Source: Colwellia demingiae (GTDB lineage Bacteria > Pseudomonadota > Gammaproteobacteria > Enterobacterales > Alteromonadaceae). From it: a stretch of DNA of 64,000 bases. This document shows, piece after piece, positions 58,301-64,000 of this stretch. Position 1 is the stretch's first letter; each line of letters begins with the position of its first letter. The position numbers and the translations under genes were made by a program. Below the pieces are notes generated by a model. That model worked only from the letters and a program-made list of their open reading frames with translations. It was not told the DNA's origin and did no database searches. The stretch covers positions 124,001 to 188,000 of the forward strand of contig NZ_VOLT01000004.1 of the NCBI RefSeq assembly GCF_007954275.1, in the 5' to 3' direction.

Positions 58301-58997
58301 TTTAGCCAAATTGTCACGTGCGGGTAATATTTATATCAACCGTAACATGATCGGCGCTGTTGTTGGTGTACAACCTTTTGGTGGTCGAGGTCTTTCTGGG
58401 ACAGGTCCTAAAGCAGGTGGTCCAAATTATTTAACTCGTTTAGTTAAAGAAAAAGCAACGCCAGATGAAAAAGATTTTAATTTTCCTGCAGATAAAACGA
58501 TTACCTTATCAGGTGATGCTGCTGAGAATCATCAAGCAAATCATTTAATGGATAAAGCTAATTGGGCTGAGAAAGAGTGGCGCTCAACTGAATTAAATAC
58601 TCGAATTTCTTGTGTTCGCCAATTACTGGCCAAGATAGCTCACGTTGAAATTGTTGATGATTTGGCTGACGATTTAAACCATACCTTAGTCTTGGCGCGT
58701 TCACAGCTTATTGATATTGAAAAACGTTTGAAAAAACCACAACAATTACCAGGCCCAACAGGTGAATCAAATATTATTTATTTGGAAAACCGAGGTAATA
58801 TTATTTGTTATGCGGATGAAAATGTTAGTTTTCACTTTTGGGTGCAATCTATTGTTACGTCACTTGCTACAGGTAATACCGTTATTGCTGTTGTTTCTGA
58901 TTTGTTTTATCAAGAAGCATTGGAATTTAGAGATAAATTTGTTGCCACAGGCGCCGGTAAAGATGTTTTCCAGGTAGCTAAACAATGTCATTTATAA
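55389..58997 (+). CDS. putA: Bifunctional proline dehydrogenase/P5C dehydrogenase PutA, ended early by in-frame TAA
   Basis: PutA oxidises proline to glutamate in two steps. The 1202 codons encode a helical N-terminal domain, a FAD proline dehydrogenase barrel (about 180-510, with RLVKGAYWDTEIK), an NAD aldehyde dehydrogenase domain (about 560-1050, with AETGGQN and the nucleophile region SAGQRCSALRVLF) and part of a C-terminal ALDH-superfamily-like domain. It lacks the N-terminal ribbon-helix-helix repressor domain. The TAA at 58995-58997 interrupts a frame that continues with conserved PutA sequence to 59228. The ATG at 55389 has GAGG seven bases upstream; an ATG at 55383 is too close to it. 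Confidence 0.93.
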   Translation: MLFTGSLITDCPIRQKIREFYRIDENVAVDHILPAAEVNVSARSRAWERARKMVLKIRQDQEGNGAIDSLLNEYSLSSEEGVVLMCLAEALLRVPDKHTQDELIRDKISQGQWSSHLGASDSIFVNASSWGLLLTGSMVNYADKRKKEQFGLLKKTVGRLGEPVIRKSMNYAMKIMGKQFVMGETIQAATVRAATKEQQGYVYSYDMLGEGARTMADAGLYLKAYQDAITAIGYVAVASGKNDPRKVPGISIKLSAIHPRYEFSHKERVMSEIVPKLKALCLQAKQYNIGLTIDAEESERLDISLDIIEAVFSDSELGDWQGFGIALQAYQKRAIHVVDWLRDLTLRTERKMMVRLVKGAYWDTEIKNAQKDGLNHFHVFTRKSSTDVSYHACANKLLEYRDTIYPQFATHNAYTAATIVELAGDDKAGFEFQCLHGMGDSLYDQIVKEESIQCRIYAPVGHHEYLLAYLVRRLLENGANSSFVNAIVDEDQPVESLLEDPVEKTQRLKAKYNNQIIMPIDLYRGEGKGEGEKGRDNSKGLDLTDINEIIPLKAALDNWFVDHLLNKNEVPDGSNAVMNPANRSEIIGFHQHASHDEMLVMIDKAETAYSTWSKTPAVDRAALLCRISDILERHMDELIAMCIKEAGKVAQDGIDEVREAVDFCRYYAARAIELSGDERLEARGVVLCISPWNFPLAIFLGQVSAAIATGNTVLAKPAEQTGLIALRAIELMKSVGLPENVVQAVIARGSAVGNTIIPDSRIQTVMFTGSTETGTRISQTLSDRGGDQVPLIAETGGQNCMIVDSTALPEQVVDDVISSGFQSAGQRCSALRVLFLQEDIADNVIAMLQGALAELHIGNPAKLSTDIGPVIDQKALDALNAHAEYMKSHGKLLYQCEFSDDVVDEDGHFFFAPRLYEIDDISVLKQEVFGPCVHIVRFKGNEIESVVDKINGTGFGLTMGIHTRIEHRAINLAKLSRAGNIYINRNMIGAVVGVQPFGGRGLSGTGPKAGGPNYLTRLVKEKATPDEKDFNFPADKTITLSGDAAENHQANHLMDKANWAEKEWRSTELNTRISCVRQLLAKIAHVEIVDDLADDLNHTLVLARSQLIDIEKRLKKPQQLPGPTGESNIIYLENRGNIICYADENVSFHFWVQSIVTSLATGNTVIAVVSDLFYQEALEFRDKFVATGAGKDVFQVAKQCHL

Positions 58998-59000
58998 GCT

Positions 59001-59228
59001 ATGTTGGCACACCCTGCTTTGTCTGGTGTTGTGGTCGATAGTGGTTGTGAAATCAAGCATTACATTAGTGAAAAACTAGCATTACGTCACGGGGCTATTT
59101 TACCGGTAATAACTTCTGAATATTTTGATAGTATGATTCAACGCTTGGTAACAGAAAAAACAATTAGTATTGATACTACAGCTTCAGGGGGCAATACTTC
59201 ACTGATGACTCTGGTAGAAGAAGACTAA
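59001..59228 (+). pseudogene. putA: C-terminal part of PutA beyond the nonsense codon
   Basis: In exactly the same frame as putA, one codon after the TAA, the sequence reads MLAHPALSGVVVDSG, then HYISEKLALRHGAILPVIT, and ends with the PutA C-terminal motif TEKTISIDTTASGGNTSLMT. Full-length PutA here would be about 1278 residues. This tail closes the substrate-channelling cavity in type B/C PutA. The ATG at 59001 has no ribosome-binding site, so separate translation is unlikely unless by reinitiation or readthrough. Confidence 0.9.
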
Positions 59229-59278
59229 TTTGTTGAAGTACTTTGTAGTTATTAAGCAGCTATAAATTTGAATTAAAT

Positions 59279-59323
59279 AAAAACGCGAATGAATACCTTA
59301 AGGTAACGTTTGCGTTTTTTTTG
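59279..59323 (+). terminator. Intrinsic terminator of putA
   Basis: AAACGCGAA pairs with TTTGCGTTT (one G-T pair) around a loop that contains a smaller dyad (ACCTTAAGGT), followed by eight T residues. It lies about 50 nt after the second putA stop. Confidence 0.8.
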
Positions 59324-59383
59324 CTATTTTTTTTGAGTTTACTGTGGCAACATCAATTATCTTCCCTACTAAGTAGTGTGAAC

Positions 59384-59860
59384 ATGAGTAATAACAAAAC
59401 AAAACCCTTAGATCGTATTGATCTTATGATCCTTTCTACTTTACAGTCAGATGGTAGAATTTCAAATGTGGATCTGGCCAAAAAAGTAAACCTCAGTGCT
59501 AGTCCCTGTTTAGATAGAGTCAAACGCTTAGAAACTGAAGGGTATATTGAGCGTTATGGTGCCTTTTTAAATGCGAGAAAGTTAAACTTTGGTATGAGTG
59601 CTTTTGTTCAAGTCACCTTAAGCAGAACAACTTCAGATTCTTTCAAACTCTTCAATAAAGAAGTCGTGACTATTAAGGAAGTCGTTGAGTGTCATTTAGT
59701 GGCAGGTGGTTATGATTACTTGCTGAAAATACGGTTTGCCGATATTGAAAGCTATAGACTTGTGTTAGAAAAAATTGGCAGACTGACTAATGTCGCGCAA
59801 ACAAGTACTTACATAGTAACTGAACATATAAAGCAAGATGGTGGTTTACCTTTCAACTAG
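59384..59860 (+). CDS. Lrp/AsnC-family transcriptional regulator (possible PutR)
   Basis: The 158-residue protein has an N-terminal winged helix-turn-helix (LDRIDLMILSTLQSDGRISN) and a C-terminal RAM/AsnC ligand-binding domain (VECHLVAGGYDYLLKIRF). Starting at the ATG at 59384 gives MSNNKTKPLDRID, the usual length. Upstream in-frame codons add a non-conserved stretch that overlaps the putA terminator. Lrp-type proteins next to putA (PutR) activate proline catabolism in other proteobacteria. That role is inferred from position, since this gene is downstream and on the same strand. Confidence 0.87.
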   Translation: MSNNKTKPLDRIDLMILSTLQSDGRISNVDLAKKVNLSASPCLDRVKRLETEGYIERYGAFLNARKLNFGMSAFVQVTLSRTTSDSFKLFNKEVVTIKEVVECHLVAGGYDYLLKIRFADIESYRLVLEKIGRLTNVAQTSTYIVTEHIKQDGGLPFN

Positions 59861-59996
59861 GAAATTTAAACCTCGTATTGAGTCATTTTAAGTAAAAATC
59901 AACGTTATTAAGCCAACAAGGTTTACTAATATTTAAACTGTTTACATTGATAAGGTCTTATTTAAGGGCCTTATTTTAAGGGTTCAACTTCTAAGG

Positions 59997-60845
59997 ATGA
60001 CTATGAACGCACATGATTATGCATTGCAAGCTAACGGCTCGTTTGCTTTGCCAGATGCTTGTTTTAAAGTTAAAGCATTGATGGCTGATGAAAGTTCTGA
60101 AATTTCAGATTTTGCCGATGTTATTGGTATTGACCCCTCTATGACTTCTCGTTTGCTACAAATAGCAAATAGTGCCATTTATAGCTTCCCAGGTGAAATC
60201 AGTACCATCTCACGTGCCATTACCATCATTGGCACGCAAGCCATTTATAATATGATGCTAGTCGATGTTGCTGCCACCGCTTTTAAGCATTTTGAAAACC
60301 AGGCAATTGATTTAAAACGTTTTTGGCGTATGAGTGTTTATTGTGGACTGGTATCTAAGAATCTAGCTATTAGTGCTGGCATACGTGATATAGAGCGTTT
60401 ATTTGTTGCTGGCTTGTTACAAAACTTTGGAGAGCTATTAGTTGCTAAAATAAGCCCTGAACTTGCCCAGCAATGTGAAAAGTACAATAAAAACCAGTTG
60501 CCATGGCAATTGCAAAAACATGTGTTGGGTTATACTTACACTGAAATCTCTGCTGATTTATTAAAAATATGGCAGATCCCTGAAAAAATTATCTTACCAA
60601 TTAGGCACTTCAATGCCGCATCATCTATAGAAATTAATAAAGATGTAAAAATCTTGAATTTAGCTTCTAGGCTGGCTCTTATGGATAGTCACAGTGACGA
60701 GTTTTCTTATGCTGATGTAATTGATGAGTCTTTATGCCGACCTTTAGGGTTATCAGTGGAAGATTTAACACAAGCTGCTGAGTTTGCTGAAAAAGAAGCG
60801 ACTAGTATTTTATCTATTATGAATCCTAAACTTTTTTCTAAGTGA
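59997..60845 (+). CDS. HDOD domain protein
   Basis: The 282-residue protein is a single HDOD domain (a catalytically degenerate HD-type signalling domain) with a C-terminal extension. Family features are NGSFALPDACFKVKALMAD, VIGIDPSMTSRLLQIANSA, STISRAITIIGTQAIYNMML and RLFVAGLLQNFGELLV. HDOD proteins often act in chemotaxis, c-di-GMP or motility signalling without known enzymatic activity. Two ATGs (59997 and 60003) are possible; AAGGATG-type spacing does not separate them. No partner gene is adjacent. Confidence 0.88.
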   Translation: MTMNAHDYALQANGSFALPDACFKVKALMADESSEISDFADVIGIDPSMTSRLLQIANSAIYSFPGEISTISRAITIIGTQAIYNMMLVDVAATAFKHFENQAIDLKRFWRMSVYCGLVSKNLAISAGIRDIERLFVAGLLQNFGELLVAKISPELAQQCEKYNKNQLPWQLQKHVLGYTYTEISADLLKIWQIPEKIILPIRHFNAASSIEINKDVKILNLASRLALMDSHSDEFSYADVIDESLCRPLGLSVEDLTQAAEFAEKEATSILSIMNPKLFSK

Positions 60846-61186
60846 TGTAAGTTGGTTTAACTAACACTGATAAAATTGGTTATATCTGTAGTAGTAAGTA
60901 ACTAAAACGCAGTGAGTGGTTGTTGAATAACCTCTTAACGCTTCATTAATAAGCGAGTAGTGTTAGCTTCTGTTTACAGGGCCGCATTCACGGTTTAAGT
61001 TAATTGAGGGTGATATTTTGACATTATCTGTTGAGAGTATACTCAATGTAACTTTACAAATTTACACATTGTTATTTGCTTGGTAATAGCAAAGCTTAGC
61101 TAAAAAGAAGACAAAGTTAGTAAAGCTTGTTAGCATCGAGAGATCTAGTTTATCGCGTTATCATAATAATTATAAAAAGGGTAAGT
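60846..61186. other. Intergenic region upstream of the NSS transporter gene
   Basis: 341 bp with no gene. A dyad, TTGAG-AGTATA-CTCAA (61031-61046), overlaps a TTGACA (61018-61023) and could be an operator or part of a promoter, but the -10 spacing to TATACT is too short (14 bases). A ribosome-binding site (AAGGG) precedes the transporter ATG. No copy of the palindromic element family is present here. Confidence 0.4.
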
Positions 61187-62611
61187 ATGTCAGCTTCTAG
61201 AGAGCATTTCAGCTCACGAATTGGCTTCATTTTAGCCGCTGCAGGCTCTGCAGTAGGTATAGGTAATTTAGTTGGTTTTCCGGTTAACGCCGCTAAAAAT
61301 GGTGGCGGAGCATTTTTGTTAATGTATGCACTGTTTGTTTTTCTTATTTGCTTGCCTGTGATGATTGCTGAAATGGCTGTTGGACGTAATACGGCCAAAG
61401 AGCCTGTAGGCGCATTCAAAACATTGAGTAAAGGCAGTAAACTTTGGGGAGCAGCTGGGTTTTTAGGGGTGTTAACCCCTTTTATGATTGCTGTTTTTTA
61501 TATGGTGATCACCGTTTGGCTTTTTGGTTATATTGCTTTAACGATCACGGGCCATTTAGACTACTTAGCAAGTAGTGCGGGTTTTGGTGAGTTTATTAAC
61601 AGTCCGTACTTATACGTTGCTCTAGTTGCGGTTGCAGGTATTGTCAGTTTTATTTTGGCGGCAGGAGTAAAAGACGGTATTGAAAAAGCCGCTAAAATAT
61701 TAATGCCAGCCTTACTCGGCATGCTGATTGTTATGGTTTTGTTTGTATTATCTCTTGATAATGCCATGGCAGGTGTTACCTTTTTCTTAGTACCCGATAT
61801 TAATAAGATAACGCCAAGCGTAATTAACGGCGCCTTATCACAAGCCTTTTTCTCATTGTCTTTGGGCATGGGCATATTAATAACCTATGGCTCATATATA
61901 AATAAACAGACCAACATCCCTAATTCTGCTAAATTAGTGGCTATTACGGATACCAGCGTAGCCTTTATTGCTGGTTTGATGATTCTACCTGCGGTGTTTT
62001 CATTTAATCCTGAAGTTAATCCAAGTGAGTTAAGTGACAGCTCAGTATCATTGATTTTTACTTTTCTACCTAAAATATTTTTAGCTCTACAAACCTCATT
62101 GGGTTATGTTGGCGCTAGTGCCGTCGCTGCATTCTTTTTCTTATTAGTCTTTTTTGCCGCAATTACGTCGTTAGTCTCCATTATTGAAGTACCGGTCTCA
62201 TATTTAGTCACTGAGAAAAAGCACAGCCGTAAAAAGGCATTAGGTTACTTAACACTTACTGCTGGTGTGCTAACCTTATTTGCCACAGCATCATTTGGTA
62301 TGGTGCCATTTTTTACTGAGTTTACTTCATACGCTGGCGGGACTAAGTCCTTATTCGATGTTATTTATGATGTTTTTTACGATACGATTTTACCACTTAA
62401 TGGTTTTTTACTGTGTATTTTTGTTAGTTATCGCTGGAAGAAAAAGCAATTATCTGAAGAGCTAAGTATCGGCAATGAAAACTATAAAGGTTCATGGGTG
62501 GAAAAATATATTAACTTTTCACTAGGTACTTTTATCCCTGTTATTGTGCTGCTTATTTTTATTAATACTGTGGCAACCAAGTTTTTTGCAGTTAATCTTT
62601 TTGGTTTTTAG
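61187..62611 (+). CDS. Sodium-dependent transporter, NSS/SNF family
   Basis: The 474-residue protein has about 11 or 12 transmembrane helices and imports a small solute, probably an amino acid, with sodium. REHFSSRIGFILAAAGSAVG begins TM1, followed by IGNLVGFPVNAAKNGGGAF. The unwound-helix motif usually reads GN-(2)-RFP; here it is GNLVGFP, so the gating Arg (Arg30 in LeuT) is Gly. The start at 61187 has AAGGG upstream; a TTG 20 codons earlier is unlikely. Its probable terminator is at 62887, beyond element F. Substrate is unknown; proline is possible from context but unproven. Confidence 0.9.
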   Translation: MSASREHFSSRIGFILAAAGSAVGIGNLVGFPVNAAKNGGGAFLLMYALFVFLICLPVMIAEMAVGRNTAKEPVGAFKTLSKGSKLWGAAGFLGVLTPFMIAVFYMVITVWLFGYIALTITGHLDYLASSAGFGEFINSPYLYVALVAVAGIVSFILAAGVKDGIEKAAKILMPALLGMLIVMVLFVLSLDNAMAGVTFFLVPDINKITPSVINGALSQAFFSLSLGMGILITYGSYINKQTNIPNSAKLVAITDTSVAFIAGLMILPAVFSFNPEVNPSELSDSSVSLIFTFLPKIFLALQTSLGYVGASAVAAFFFLLVFFAAITSLVSIIEVPVSYLVTEKKHSRKKALGYLTLTAGVLTLFATASFGMVPFFTEFTSYAGGTKSLFDVIYDVFYDTILPLNGFLLCIFVSYRWKKKQLSEELSIGNENYKGSWVEKYINFSLGTFIPVIVLLIFINTVATKFFAVNLFGF

Positions 62612-62612
62612 T

Positions 62613-62867
62613 TATACCCATTTGATTAAATTTCTTCCCAACTCAGGGCTCTGCTCGATGATAGTGGTCATCGAGTAAGCTCCCAGAGGGCGTGTTTAAA
62701 AGGCTTACATACTGCGTTATTGATTTTGACAAGGACGCTGCATGGATGCAGCTTATTAGAGAATGCAGGAGCATATTCTCCTGAATAACCATTCTCTTCA
62801 ATCAATGCCTTGCCTCTAAGCCTTTTAATTCTCGCTGAGTGGGAAAGAACTTAATCAACTTGGTATT
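62613..62867 (-). repeat. Palindromic dispersed element, copy F (subfamily 2 variant, inverted)
   Basis: It starts two bases after the NSS transporter stop. The left end is TATACCCATTTGATTAA and the right end reverse-complemented is AATACCAAGTTGATTAA. Nested stems are CTCGATGA/TCATCGAG, AAAAGGCTTA/TAAGCCTTTT, AGAGAATG/CATTCTCT and GCTGCAT/ATGCAGC, all perfect. Reverse-complemented, the core (GGCAAGGCATTGATTGAAGA ... AATCAATAACGCAGTA) matches copies B-D but carries about 60 extra bases in the loop. Confidence 0.82.
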
Positions 62868-62886
62868 AAAACGTCTTAACAGATAT

Positions 62887-62926
62887 AAACGCCCAATAAT
62901 CAATGTTATTATTGGGCGTTTTTTTA
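62887..62926 (+). terminator. Intrinsic terminator, probably of the NSS transporter
   Basis: A 14-bp stem, AAACGCCCAATAAT and ATTATTGGGCGTTT, followed by a T-run. It lies 26 bases before the methyltransferase ATG, so that gene must have its own promoter very close to this hairpin or depend on readthrough. Confidence 0.9.
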
Positions 62927-62951
62927 TTATCAATTATCAGATACCTTAGCC

Positions 62952-63851
62952 ATGATAGAACATATTACCAGCACAGACTTTACCGATGCCCAACGATTAT
63001 TTCATGGCCGAGGGCACGCATATCCCAATTTAAGTCATGTAAATGTTGACTGGTTATCTCCAGTTATTCTAATCACTTTATATCAAGCTGTTGATAGCAC
63101 ATGGTTAGCAGAACAAGCAGGCGCATTAAAAAACTTGATTAAAGAATGTCGCTCGGTGCAAGTACAACATCGTTATGAAAAATTTGCGCCAACCGAGTTA
63201 TTATTAGGCGACTCGGTAAGTCATACTATCGTGAGTGAGCAGGGCCTTAATTATCATATTGAGTTTGGTAAAGCCCAAAATAGTGGTTTGTTTTTGGACA
63301 TGAGTAATGGAAGAACATGGTTAAGACAGCGTGCAGAAGGTAAAAATGTACTTAATCTATTTGCCTATACTTGTGCCTTCTCCTTAAGTGCCATAGCAGG
63401 TGGAGCCAGTAAAGCGGTTAATATTGATCTAAGCAAATCATCCTTAAGTAAGGGGAGAGAAAATCATCAACTTAACCTATTGGCTAAAAAACAAGGCAAG
63501 CAAGTTGTCTTCGAAGGTGTTGATATTTTTAAATCGAATAGCCGCATCAAAAAGTATGGACCGTATGATATTTTAGTCTGTGATCCCCCGTCATTTCAAA
63601 AGGGTAGTGTTAATATCGAACGTGATTACGCTAAAATAATTCGCCGTATTCCACAGTGGATGAATCCGGGCGCTAGCTTGATGTTATGTTTAAATTCACC
63701 AGATTTAGATGAAAATTTCTTAAAAGCAGAGGTTGAGCGAGAATGCCCGGATTGTCACTTCGAACAACACCTTGAGAATCCTGAAGTCTTCAAGGAAGCG
63801 CATGAAGGCAAAGGCCTCAAAGTTTTGATTTTTACTTATCAGCCAAAATAA
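62952..63851 (+). CDS. Class I SAM-dependent methyltransferase, RlmI/RlmK-like
   Basis: The 299-residue enzyme has the RlmI/RlmK-type C-terminal methyltransferase fold. FGKAQNSGLFLDMSNGR and NLFAYTCAFSLSAIAGGASK (SAM-binding motif I, about residues 132-151) are followed by NIDLSKSSLSKGRENHQLN and the catalytic-region motif VCDPPSFQKGS. It lacks the PUA domain of RlmI and the THUMP domain of RlmK/L. The substrate is probably rRNA, but the target base cannot be assigned. The CDS lies between a terminator and a convergent ligase gene. Confidence 0.85.
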   Translation: MIEHITSTDFTDAQRLFHGRGHAYPNLSHVNVDWLSPVILITLYQAVDSTWLAEQAGALKNLIKECRSVQVQHRYEKFAPTELLLGDSVSHTIVSEQGLNYHIEFGKAQNSGLFLDMSNGRTWLRQRAEGKNVLNLFAYTCAFSLSAIAGGASKAVNIDLSKSSLSKGRENHQLNLLAKKQGKQVVFEGVDIFKSNSRIKKYGPYDILVCDPPSFQKGSVNIERDYAKIIRRIPQWMNPGASLMLCLNSPDLDENFLKAEVERECPDCHFEQHLENPEVFKEAHEGKGLKVLIFTYQPK

Positions 63852-63880
63852 TTTAGAAATTGAGAGTTAGCTTATGAGAG

Positions 63881-64000
63881 TTAACCTCTAGTTTTTATAC
63901 GCCAAAAACGGGCAAATCTTGGTATACCCGCTTGTGTGAGCCCATTGTATTTGAAGGTAATGACTGTGCCTACTTTGGGTGGATTGGCACGTTGAACATC
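63881..64000 (-). CDS. ATP-dependent DNA ligase, C-terminal end (partial)
   Basis: On the minus strand the last 39 codons before TAA (63881-63883) read DVQRANPPKVGTVITFKYNG and LTQAGIPRFARFWRIKTRG. This is the C-terminal strand of the OB domain in small ATP-dependent DNA ligases of the Haemophilus/Vibrio type, with the pattern PPKxGxxITFKYxGLTxxGxPRF. The rest of the gene lies outside the window. It is convergent with the methyltransferase gene, with 29 bases between stops. Confidence 0.8.
   Translation of the reverse strand, partial: DVQRANPPKVGTVITFKYNGLTQAGIPRFARFWRIKTRG

Noticed and set aside
58995-58997. The putA TAA as a recoded selenocysteine or pyrrolysine codon
   Set aside because: Those use TGA and TAG. 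TAA is not known for either, and PutA has no such residue there.

Overview
The window looks like chromosome from a cold-marine gammaproteobacterium of the Alteromonadales, most likely Colwellia. This is inferred from the AT-rich, A/T-ending codon use, the protein sequences and the gene order (dcw cluster, lpxC-dciA-M23-secA, pilABCD-coaE-zapD-yacG, lpoA-yraN-diaA-dolP). No tRNA, rRNA operon, prophage, CRISPR array or transposase gene was seen.

Layout. Bases 1-17300 hold the division and cell-wall (dcw) cluster: the last codons of mraZ, then rsmH, ftsL, ftsI, murE, murF, mraY, murD, ftsW, murG, murC, ddl, ftsQ, ftsA and ftsZ, mostly overlapping or nearly so. lpxC follows with its own promoter and a folded leader. 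Then come dciA (minus strand), an M23 peptidase, secA, mutT, and a minus-strand block of pilA, pilB, pilC, pilD, coaE, zapD and yacG. At 31-36.5 kb lie rplM-rpsI, petABC (cytochrome bc1) and sspAB. A minus-strand lpoA-yraN-diaA-dolP block, divergent rsmI and the RNase P RNA gene rnpB follow.

From 42 to 50 kb there is an accessory module on the minus strand: a membrane histidine kinase, an NtrC-type sigma54 activator, and a three-gene ABC efflux system (adaptor, ATPase, duplicated FtsX-type permease). A sigma54-like promoter precedes the efflux operon. The module is bordered by two apparently decayed gene fragments. From 50.5 to 64 kb are a small unknown protein, an RsuA-like pseudouridine synthase, a small lipoprotein, a dual-GAF GGDEF/EAL protein, putA (interrupted by an in-frame TAA near its 3' end), an Lrp-type regulator, an HDOD protein, an NSS transporter, an rRNA-type methyltransferase, and the last 39 codons of an ATP-dependent DNA ligase.

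The most unusual feature is a family of six palindromic elements of about 255-271 bp in intergenic regions (near 18.6, 24.1, 40.4, 45.3, 55.2 and 62.7 kb). Each has terminal inverted repeats beginning like TATACCC and internal hairpins that are kept although the bases have changed. None carries a credible gene, so they resemble non-autonomous (MITE-like) elements with structured transcripts. Other points of interest are the putA nonsense codon, the sigma54-linked efflux module, and a 114-bp imperfect palindrome after rpsI.
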